From NCBI RefSeq assembly GCF_029784165.1, contig NC_073695.1, positions 195,074,857 through 195,138,856 of the forward strand: a DNA stretch of 64,000 nt. Reading direction: 5' to 3'. The notes beneath the pieces are model-generated. The model was not told the origin of the DNA. It worked only from the letters and a program-made list of their open reading frames with translations, and searched no databases. Made by a program: the position numbers and the translations under genes. Of the stretch, positions 55,752 to 64,000 are shown piece after piece. Each line of letters starts with the position of its first letter. Positions within the stretch are counted from its first letter, which is position 1. Origin of the DNA: Wyeomyia smithii (Eukaryota > Arthropoda > Insecta > Diptera > Culicidae).

Positions 55752-56380
55752 GCACATATAAAAAACATCATTTTGGCTGGAAGTGTTACCAGATAAACTA
55801 GTTTTGGATTTTAAAATTATATTTGCATTTTTCGCGAATACAGTCAATTTTTATTCTAAATTTGATGCATATGTTTTCATAAGAAACACTTATCAGATAA
55901 TATGATTTAATCTACAGAATCAGAACTTTCACGAAAATAATTTTAAATATCTCATGTTTCATCAAACATCCCTATTTATTCGAAAATGCCTGTTAACTGG
56001 ACTTTTTTTTTTTGTAAAATTTAGTTTATTTTTAGTTTTGTTTATATATAATGTATCAAATAATATAAAATAATTAGCTATTGAGATCCAAAATAAATTC
56101 TAATTCACCTACATCGATCACGGCATTACCATTTGAATTAATGAAATTGATATAATTTATTAACAATTTTAGTATTTCGTTCCTTCTAGTAACTGCTATG
56201 TTCCCCAATGTTGGTCGCAGTAGATCTCTCTTTTCTTGGCAGTCGTGTAGTTAGATTTTTTTCTTGTAATCAAATCCCATTTTTTTTCTTTTACGTAATA
56301 ATTGACTTATTTTAATTTTTTAAAATCGTCCATCAGTTTATCTGCGGACGTTCGACATCATCTATGGATAAAATATTCCG
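55752..56380. other. AT-rich stretch without a gene
   Basis: Nothing recognisable except oligo(T) runs. Confidence 0.5.
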
Positions 56381-56384
56381 AATT

Positions 56385-56640
56385 AATCTACCTAGTGGTG
56401 AGACCCAGCCTTTCTCATTCAAACTTTATTAGTTGTTGAAACAAATTTGTCAAAAACTTCAGATTTCCGAAAAAAAATACATCTTGATAATTTCTACTGG
56501 ATTCATAGATACCTTTGAATAATAAAATATAGTAGCCAACAGCACAATTATACCGAACATCAAACCTAACATTCACAAGGATACGAACATACTTCCTCAC
56601 ATACAAACATGTACAGATACACAGACACCCATACAAGTTA
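56385..56640 (+). repeat. Interspersed repeat M2, copy 2
   Basis: Begins 'ctacctagtggtgagaccca' and includes 'ttgataatttctactggatt' and 'agccaacagcacaattatac'. Collinear with 61055-61250 and 61268-61450 and, inverted, with 600-965. Confidence 0.7.
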
Positions 56641-56689
56641 CATTTAAGGAAATATATTTGGCGAAATTTTTTTTATGATTATCACTGTG

Positions 56690-57060
56690 GGTTTTTCAGG
56701 TAGAGGCCGGGAATCAACTTCAAATTCCATTTTGAAATCCGAAATTGTGGCTTTGTGGGTCTTTTGGAATACATGCTAGAAATGCCAAATACGATCCAAT
56801 AAAGGTACTTCCACTTTTTGCGTTCCAAGAATAGCGATGTTGTATTTCAAGTAATAGAATTTCATAACGATAGAAGTATAATGTATGAAATTTGGCGTAA
56901 TATTTTTGAAATGAGTTGTAGTTGTAGTAAACTGGAAAAAATGATTCCTAATTTCGAACAATTTAATTCCTAGCAACGCCGAGAACATTGAACATAAGGT
57001 TCCGTTTAAATGGCGCAAAGCTATGAAGAAAATTGTGTTTTGAGCTGTTTTGACCTAATT
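56690..57060 (+). repeat. Interspersed repeat M3, outlying unit
   Basis: 'gaggccgggaatcaacttca' followed by 'ccattttgaaatccgaaatt' and 'ccaataaaggta' recurs at 61740-61850 in the same order. Related to the tandem units at 57.4-58.0 kb. Confidence 0.65.
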
Positions 57061-57419
57061 TCCTTAGCTTTGGGAACTATGATTGATCTAGTGGAAAACT
57101 ACAGAAACTCGAAATCAACAGAACCCAAAAAACACTTGTATAATTGTGGTTTGTAGTGTGAGTTTGTTTTGCCGAAAATATTTTTGAGTTTGTCATAACA
57201 CTCAAGCCAAATGGAAAACTCATTGTGAGGCAAAAGTACGCATAGAGCGTGCGGTAAAAATACGCACTAAGTGCCATTAACCGTAATGGAAAAATGCATT
57301 TAATAACAATGTTTTTGTACAGTTTTTGTACAAAATGGTCCTTCCGCGATAGATTGGGGCTTCTAGAAGCCATGGAAACAATGAAAAAACAAGGTCAAAT
57401 ACCATCCAATATTTAATTT

Positions 57420-58030
57420 CACAACCGGGATGATGCTCACAGATCGGAAAATGGCCAAGACGCCATTTTGAATTTCAGGATGTCAACTTTCGGTTTCTAG
57501 AAAACAACTTAAGATGGTCAAATACCTTCCAATAAGTGTATTTTCGTAAACGAGATGATGTCCAGAGCGTGGATAACGACATTTTGGATTCCAATAGACT
57601 CACATTTAAAGTTGATTTCTGGTGTCTGTGCATCATCCCGATCATTTTGGGTTGTATTCCGGAAACCGGAAGTCACCATCTTGGAATTCAAGATGTCACC
57701 TGGAATCCTTTTTAGGTCTCTTGACATCATTCCGAATCCGAAATGATTCATATGGGGTGGTATTTGGTGAATTTTTACTGTTTACAGCAAACCGGAAGTC
57801 ACCATTTTTAATATAAAAATAGCGTCTGAAATTGATTTTTGAACTCAGAGCATCAATTCGATTCCAGAAATACCCATATCGGGTGGTATTCAATCATTTA
57901 TGGTTGTTTTGCGATAACCGGAAGTCGCTATTTTGGAATCTAGTATGGCATCTGGTGTCGTATTCGGGTCTCTAGAAGCTTCAGTGGAATCTATTCCGCA
58001 TCGTCTATTTTCGGGACATATCACCAAAAC
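57420..58030 (+). repeat. Tandem array M3, about five units of 115-125 bases
   Basis: Each unit has 'accggaagtc(a/g)c(c/t)attttggaat', 'aagatgtcacctggaat' or a variant, a 'gggtctctagaca' word, 'attccgaatccgaaa' and 'tatggggtggtatt'. Unit starts are near 57425, 57545, 57663, 57790 and 57915. Units are about 70-80 percent similar. Non-coding; the short minus and plus frames are chance. Confidence 0.8.
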
Positions 58031-58139
58031 ACCCAAAACCCGGTCTGTGGAAGTAATTTTATGACCTTCAAACCAATAATTGTAAGATTCTGGTCAAATA
58101 TTCATAAAGTTTCTAAGATTTGGAACATATCCCCAGAAA

Positions 58140-58745
58140 ACCGGACAAAGTTACAATCCGATTATAATGAATTTCAATAGCAATCTATGGGGCAACAAGA
58201 CCTTTCATTTGACACTAATTTTGTGAAAATCGGTTCAGCCATCTCTGAGAAAAATGAGTGAGTTTAAACAGACTCTGGAAAACATTTCTTTACATAACTT
58301 GCGAACTGTATGTTTAATCTTTATGAAATTTATAAGTTAAGAATTCTGAAGATAGCCCGTTCATTTGATATCAGTTTTGTTGAAATCGGTTGTGTAGTTT
58401 CTGAGATATTGATGTTTCGTGATTTTTACATTTTGATACATAACCTCTAAACCAAAAATCCGATTACAATGAAATTCAATAGCAACCTATGGGGTAACTA
58501 CACCTTTCATTTGCAATTAATTTCACGGAAATCGGTCCAGCCATCTCTGAGAAAAGTGAGTGAGAAAAAAAAGTTGGACATACACACACACACATACACA
58601 CATACACACATACATACATACATACAGAAAATGCTCAGTTCGTCGAAAGGGTTCGAGTGGTATATGACATTCGGCCATTGGGACCACTTTTATACCTTTG
58701 GTTTTTCCAGTGATTGCTATACCTTTCTAGGAGAAAGGCAAAAAA
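58140..58745 (+). repeat. Interspersed repeat M1, long copy with microsatellite
   Basis: Two internal sub-repeats beginning 'caatagcaatctatggggca' (58159, again 58478), each with 'cctttcattt' and 'atcggt(t/c)cagccatctctgag'. Then a CA/CATA microsatellite (58579-58625) and a 3' segment 'tgctcagttcgtcgaa...' to 'tataccttt...aggagaaaggcaaaaa'. The inverse of this 3' segment is at 62.13-62.42 kb. The layout suggests the end of an abundant retroelement. Confidence 0.8.
58579..58625. repeat. CA/CATA microsatellite
   Basis: ACACAC and ACATACAT units over about 47 bases within repeat M1. The M1 copy at 62.4 kb has a (TG)n tract in the same place. Confidence 0.93.
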
Positions 58746-58749
58746 ACTA

Positions 58750-60000
58750 TTTAAACATCGGAAATTTTTTTTCTCAACGTTCCACGCTCGTTTTCGTTTC
58801 TACAAAATTGCGAAGGAAAGCATCGATCTTTGTCTAAACCCAATTTCTCGCATTAGGCCCGAAACCGAACGTCCTTTACGTACTGTTAAAATACCTACCT
58901 ACCGGTGGGTTGATCAGTGTTTTCAACTGACTCGTAATCTAGTTGATCTGCTCACATCGAGACGAAATTACTCGCGATAGGATCTGATCCGATCTCTTAA
59001 TGAGTACCAATGAGTGTGAAAGCAGTGTTCAGTGCAGCATTTGATGAAATGAAAAACGCCCCAGTCAATTCGAAAGGAAGAAAGGTTACACGGCGGATAC
59101 GACCTTCGCGAGAAAGTGGAATCGTTCGTGGTTTGTTAGCCAAAAATCATGCACGCGCCCCAGCAGCACTCCCAATTATAAATGTTTTGCGCTAGCAACA
59201 TCCACCATCGGAACCGCCAATTTATTATGATAAATGATCATGCTGGGACGTTTCGACATTCGAGAGATAAACGACGCGATTAAATTAATATTTTCGGTTA
59301 AAATTGTGAAATTGTGGGATCATCTTCGGTGTGTCACTTGAGGCTTTTCCAACCGTATAAACAAAACAAATTGTTTTGGTCTGTACGAACAAGATAAATC
59401 GTTCATAAATATTTTAATACAGCGACGCCGTAATCGTTCCTATGCAATTTGAAATGCTACAAGCAATCCACCCACACGGCCACACCACATTTATTCTATC
59501 GCCGAACGATGCTTCTCAGCGAACGGTTGCACCCGGACGGAACCGAGCCAACCGAGCCGTTGTCTACTGGCTTCCAGCTGGGGCCCAGGCCCGTTCGATT
59601 GAAGATGTTAACAGCCTGAAAACATATGCTGCGGATGCGCTTTCAAATTTCGCTGCCAGTCTAGAGACCCTGCACTCATCTAAGCTGCCACGGCGGGTAC
59701 TCTGTTTCGTGTTATTTGGCCTCAAAGGCGAACCTTTACGCACCTCCTCCGTTCACTCGCGCGGCGAAGAGCAGTTGAACGCACCGAAAGCTCGTTACTC
59801 GTTGTGCCGTGCAGCAGCGCTGGGTTGTCCGCATTGCAATGGTCAACGCACATTCGGAACGATATGGGTGTGATTCTTGATTTCCTGTATCATGTTGTTG
59901 TTTATATGTTTTCCATCTGTACGGTGCTACAAATGATCTACAAATGCTCAATCATACCCATACATCAGGAAATAATGATTCTGTATTGAATTTGGGGAGA
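58750..60000. other. GC-richer, non-repetitive region, function unknown
   Basis: Balanced composition peaking at 59.44-59.86 kb, without repeat partners in the window. It includes ATAAATGATCATGC-type palindromic words (59230) and GATCTGATCCGATC (58981-58994). A regulatory zone, or exons of a gene I do not recognise. Confidence 0.3.
59442..59873 (+). CDS. Hypothetical 143-residue ORF
   Basis: Longest non-repeat, non-transposon frame in the window, in a locally GC-balanced stretch. The product is alanine- and arginine-rich with two cysteine pairs near its C-terminus (LCRAAALGCPHCNGQR, a CPHC word) and no signal peptide, membrane span or known domain. A minus frame overlaps at 59736-59951. The start has no particular support. 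It may be a real short exon, a non-coding transcript or chance. Confidence 0.2.
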   Translation: MQFEMLQAIHPHGHTTFILSPNDASQRTVAPGRNRANRAVVYWLPAGAQARSIEDVNSLKTYAADALSNFAASLETLHSSKLPRRVLCFVLFGLKGEPLRTSSVHSRGEEQLNAPKARYSLCRAAALGCPHCNGQRTFGTIWV

Positions 60001-61050
60001 ATCTAGGGCCATATTGTTTAGAAAAAATTGTTTAAATTATGACTTTTTTCCCAGCTTTTCATGTTTTATTAAACCTATCCTCCGCCAGTGATTTCGTCTG
60101 GCATTACTAAACAACTCAATATTGCTTTCATTTTAGCAAGTGTACAAGCAATATTGAATAGTAATAGATCGATCTACAAATTAAAACACAGTTCAAATCA
60201 ATTGTGCTTGTAGTAAAGTAAAGGGGGTTTGAATGTAGCTATCAAACGGATTTCTCTCTAGTTCCACTGTACCCCACCCTCCCTTAGCTGTGCATTACAC
60301 TATTTCTGGCTAAATGAAGATAAGCAAAGAGGAATCGTTACAGGCGATTTGATATCCATAACAAAAAGGGCCCCTAAAGAGTTGCGTGCGGAGCAGACAT
60401 CATCGGTTTCCGATTTCCCGTTTGATGATGCCGTTGCCGCCATCATTATACTCTGTAACTTATTGAGAAACAACAAACAAAACTGTGTTCAGCCATTGAG
60501 TACTTTGGGCGGGAAATCTCTACAGAAGTTCACCTGTTCATGGTTTCGGGGATATTAACTGGCACCTTTCGCTGATCGAAATACAGGGAGAGATTTTTCC
60601 GAAAATTAATTTGGTTTGATTGCTTTGGGTTTAACGATGTAAACGGTTTGTCGGAGAGTAAATGCTGCCAATTAGTAGGTACCTACCGGATTGTGATGGT
60701 GTGATTTCCGGTTTAGCGAAAAATTTTCAATCTATTTATTTGCTGATGTTACATAGAAGGTCCCAGTGATCACCCAATTTGGACGCGTAATTTTCAACGT
60801 TACTTTATTTGTGTGTTCAAAATAGAAATTGCTTCAAAATGCGTTGAAATTACGCTTAGAAATAACTTTCTCGTAAAACATGCTTGAGTAATTGTTTTGT
60901 CTTTTGAGCTACAGCACACCTTCAGGCACTTATTTATTTGCTCTAATTAGTTGCATTGTCAGCAAATAGAATAAATTTTTCTTTCACCGTAATTTGTCCC
61001 ACTAGTCATTATATGTTACATATATTATAAATAGTATAAAACCCAAATTA
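60001..61050. other. AT-rich stretch without a gene
   Basis: 60.35-60.56 kb has a 69-codon frame without a domain. No element ends or RNA genes. Confidence 0.45.
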
Positions 61051-61054
61051 ATCC

Positions 61055-61450
61055 ACCTAGCGATGAGTCCCAGCCTTTTTCATTCGAACTTATTATTTGC
61101 TTAAATAGATTTACATGAACACTTCAATTTTTAGGAAAATAAACCATCTGCTGGATTTATTTTCCACTTTAATTAACGAATTTCTGGTAGCCAACAGCAC
61201 AATTATACCGAACATTTGAAACATAACATTTACACAAATATGAACATACCATGAAATAAACCCAAAATAATCCACCTAGCGGTGAGACCCAGCCTTTCAC
61301 TTTCGAACTTATTATTTGTTTCTATAGATTTATATGAAACCATCAATTAATAGAAAAAAATACACCTTGATAATTTCTGCTGGATTTATTTTTCACTATA
61401 AAAAACGAATTTCTGGTAGCCAAGAGCATAACTATACCGAACATTAAATA
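61055..61450 (+). repeat. Interspersed repeat M2, copies 3 and 4 in tandem
   Basis: Two adjacent units starting 'aatccacctagcgatgagtc' (61051) and 'aatccacctagcggtgagac' (61269), each continuing to 'tctggtagccaa(c/g)agcac' or a variant and 'ttataccgaacat'. Period about 215 bases. Same family as 56385-56640 and 600-965. Confidence 0.8.
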
Positions 61451-61689
61451 AATATGTCTTAAATATATGATATGATTTTTTTTTTGTTCCTGGTATAATC
61501 GAAATGTCACTGTACTCATGTATAGGTCGGACTCGATTATATATCATTTTAGATTCAACTTTTTATAGTAGGAAAATTTTCCCTGGCCTAAAGAGACCAA
61601 ATATCGTTCAAAATGAGAATTTGTGGAACAGTATGTTACCCAGAGGCGAAAATCAACTTCAGACGCTATTTAAAATTCTTGGATAGTAG

Positions 61690-61900
61690 CTTCCAGTTTC
61701 ATTACCGAATGTGAGTTTTTCAGGAACCGGGATAATGCTTAGAGGCCGGGAATCGACTCCATACTTCATTTTGAAATCCGATTTTGCGACTTTTGGTTTC
61801 TGGGAAACAATCTTGAATTGCCAAATTCAATCCAATAAAGGTATATTCGCTCTTTGGGTCCTATAATATTGAAGTTATATTTGAAGTATAAAATGTGAAA
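61690..61900 (+). repeat. Interspersed repeat M3, second outlying unit
   Basis: 'gaggccgggaatcgactcca', 'cattttgaaatccgattttg' and 'aattcaatccaataaaggta' parallel 56700-56810. The same M2-then-M3 order as at 56.4-57.0 kb suggests one longer duplicated segment. Confidence 0.7.
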
Positions 61901-62158
61901 TTTGACGTTATATTTGTGCTAAAGAAATATCGACATAAAAAAGACTCCTAATTTCAAACAATTCAATCACGAGCGGAACGTTCAAATAGTACAATATATT
62001 TTGATCAATCAATTTCGTTTCTTTCCATAATCTTTGAACCACGTATCAAATTGTTAAGAAATTAGTTATTTGTACGTTTGAGAGACAGCCCGTAGTTATG
62101 TTCAAATAAATCATTGAGTTGATAGACTTTCGTTGTTGCCTTTCTCCTAGAAAGGTAC

Positions 62159-62345
62159 AGTAAAGTCTTTTTTTACACGTTTTTTTTTTACGCGGTTTTA
62201 TTTTACACGATTCATTTTTATGACGAATTTTCCAAATAACGCGATTTTTTTCACGTCGTTTTCTCAAATAACGCGGTTTTACTTTACACGGTTTTTTTTT
62301 GCACGATTTTTCATCTTCGCGTAAAATTGTTACAGTAAGTAACAG
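62159..62345. mobile_element. TA-flanked MITE related to 17836-18500
   Basis: Starts CAGTAAAGTCTTTTTTTACA after TA in the M1 copy and repeats 'ttttacgcggttttattttac' and 'ataacgcg' inside, like the 17.8-kb element. The right end is less clear ('cgcgtaaaattgttacagta'). It interrupts M1 exactly where the plus-strand copy at 58.72 kb continues with 'tagcaatcac'. Confidence 0.65.
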
Positions 62346-62416
62346 TAACGGTAACAGACTATAGTAGGCCGAATGGCATATATCACTCGACTCAGCTCGA
62401 CGAGCTGAGCATTTTC

Positions 62417-62417
<1 letters not shown>

Positions 62418-62452
<35 letters not shown>
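62418..62452. repeat. (TG)n microsatellite
   Basis: About 16 TG dinucleotides at the place where the M1 copy at 58.6 kb has CA/CATA units. Confidence 0.95.
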
Positions 62453-62457
<5 letters not shown>

Positions 62458-63447
62458 AGATTTTTATTCTCACTGACTTTTATCATAGATGGCTAGACCG
62501 ATTTTCATGAAATCAATTGCAAATGAAAGGTCTAGTTGTCCCATAAGACCCTATCAAATTTCATTATAATCGGATTTTTGGTTTAGAGGTTATGTATCGA
62601 AATGTATAAATCACGAAACATCATTATCTCAGAAACTACACAACTGATTTGAACAAAATTAGTTTTAAATGAACGGACTACCTTAAAAACTCTTACCTTT
62701 GGAATTTCATGAAGATTGAACTTGTGGTTCAAAAGTTATGGAATGAAACGTGTTTTGGAGACCGTTTAATCTCACTCATGTTTCTCAGAGATGGCTGAAC
62801 TGATTTTCGTAAAATCAGTGTCATATGGAAGGTCTAGTTACCCCATAAAACCCCATTGAATTTTTTTTGCAATCGGACTTTTACTTTGTCTGTTATGTTT
62901 AAAAATGTGAAATCTAGCTATGAAAAGAAACATTTTCCGAAGAATACTCAAACTCACTCACTTTTCGCAGAGATGGCTGAACCGATTTTCACAAAATTAG
63001 TGTCAAATAAAAGGTCTAGTTGCCTCATAACATCCTATTGAATTTCATTGTAATCGGACTGTAACTTCGTCTAAAATGTCTCAAAATGTGAAAATCACGA
63101 AACTTCATTATCTCACAAACCACACAACTGATTTAAACAATACTAGTATTAAATTAACGGGCTATTTAAGCGGTAACTAAAAATAATATAGTGATCGAGC
63201 ATGTGGTTCAAAAGTTGTTAAAAGAAACATGCTCCGATGACTTTTCAAATTCATTCGTTTTTCCAATTCTCGCCTCAGAATAAATTTTTATTGAATCTTG
63301 AGAGTTTTCCTAAGCTTATTATAAAAGTACTGAATGGAGATACGTAGGACAAATTTTTACTTAAAAATTAAATTTCAATGAATTTTCCAGTTTTTTTTTG
63401 TGAGTGATGTATGGTTCTCCAGCACGCACATAGATTTATTGAAATAT

Positions 63448-64000
63448 GAGGTAACTGCTCCATTATTCATCTCGTTAAGCCGATTTTCAAGAAGAATGTA
63501 CGGATTAAACACCAAATTTTCACGAAATCATTGAACAAAGAAACTAAACAAACTGAATCACTGATCAATTATTCATCACACGACGCCCCCATTCTCATCA
63601 CGCTGTTAATCATGAATGAATCACATTATCATGAATGAACGTAGGTTACCTAGATATCCGCTGAAGTTGCTTACGTGCAAAATTGGTAACCTAGGTAACC
63701 AGTACAGTGCTGTAGATTTATGTGAATTATGTCGGAATAATTCAACATTTTCAGTATGATTTTTTCGTATTAACAGAAACTGATTTGGCAACTTTTGATT
63801 TTCTTCAACGCAGTGAAAACAGATGAAAATACAAACAGTTGTAATTTAGGAATTGTAGAAATTCATCTCATATATTTCTGCTAATTCAAGCTTGTTTTAG
63901 GAAATTTGAGGTGATCATTTCAAAGAATAAAGTGTTCTTAGTGTAGTGAGTGATTTTGTTTAGTGATTTAAATAAAAAGTGGTCCGCTAGTGATGAAAAA
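63448..64000 (-). mobile_element. 1-kb TIR element family A, copy 3, cut by window end
   Basis: Begins GAGGTAACTGCTCCATTATT and proceeds in reverse through 'gacgcccccat', 'atgaatgaatcaca', 'ggtaacctaggtaacc' and 'gaaactgatttggcaacttt', collinear with the inverse of 37557-38542. It reaches the last base of the window; the other end is not seen. Confidence 0.85.

Larger units (their letters stand above)
62020..63300 (-). repeat. Interspersed repeat M1, inverted copy with nested MITE
   Basis: Inverse of the 58.14-58.75 kb segment: 'gcctttctcctagaaaggta' (62139-62158), then the inserted TA element, then 'ggccgaatggcatatatcac', 'gagctgagcattttctgtat' and a (TG)n run (62420-62450). Beyond this are at least three sub-repeats with 'atggctgaaccgattttc' and 'aggtctagttgcc' (62.49, 62.79 and 62.97 kb). 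Confidence 0.8.

Overview
The window looks like intergenic or intronic DNA from a culicine mosquito, most likely Aedes. I infer this from the DNA, not from a search. It is AT-rich, has no long intact host gene, and is packed with decayed transposable elements typical of mosquito genomes: an R1-clade LINE, many RTE-like LINE relics, a Feilai-like tRNA SINE, jockey and Penelope-like fragments, a DD37E Tc1/mariner transposase, and many short inverted-repeat elements (MITEs). I saw no bacterial-type genes, CRISPR array, rRNA, intact tRNA gene or recognisable viral insertion.

Layout. 0-6.7 kb: old interspersed repeats, a pogo-like relic with a psq-type helix-turn-helix (2.0-2.95 kb) and two GC-richer single-copy-looking islands. 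6.7-9.7 kb: a 5'-complete, 3'-truncated R1-clade LINE. 9.8-13 kb: a hAT-like end, a SINE, a jockey 3' end and a tandem array. 14-18.5 kb: TIR elements, one of them a hAT MITE inserted into an RTE relic. 19.1-19.8 kb: a GC-rich, exon-like stretch. 20.5-24.2 kb: a 1-kb TIR element, an RTE reverse transcriptase on the minus strand and mariner remnants. 27.5-28.1 kb: a fold-back. 30.2-31.6 kb: the best host-gene candidate, a TATA-less promoter with correctly spaced Inr and DPE followed by about 1 kb of leader-like sequence and a consensus splice donor. 32-33.7 kb: an RTE relic, a repeat and a TATA promoter followed by diverged tandem units. 36.0-37.4 kb: a LINE copy with a 5' inversion (twin priming). 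37.5-42 kb: a second copy of the 1-kb TIR element, a DD37E transposon broken by a hAT MITE, and a pogo-like relic carrying another MITE. 42.4-45.6 kb: a mariner-like relic with recognisable ends, invaded separately by an RTE copy (10-bp target duplication) and by a 1.3-kb TIR element loaded with tandem arrays. 50-53 kb: Penelope and jockey fragments and a diverged duplicate of the 10.8-13 kb locus. 53-55.7 kb: a mariner relic and a PIF/Harbinger-like MITE. 56-64 kb: arrays of low-grade interspersed repeats, a GC-richer unique zone at 58.8-60 kb, and the truncated third copy of the 1-kb TIR element.

The main value of the window is its insertion history. Perfect target-site duplications at several sites (8 bp, 8 bp, 8 bp, 10 bp, 6 bp, 21 bp, and TA/TAA) fix element ends to the base and give a relative order of events. 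Apart from the 30.6-31.6 kb candidate promoter and exon, nothing here can be assigned to a working host gene. Because all coding regions other than small hypotheticals are relics, they are given as pseudogenes or mobile elements.
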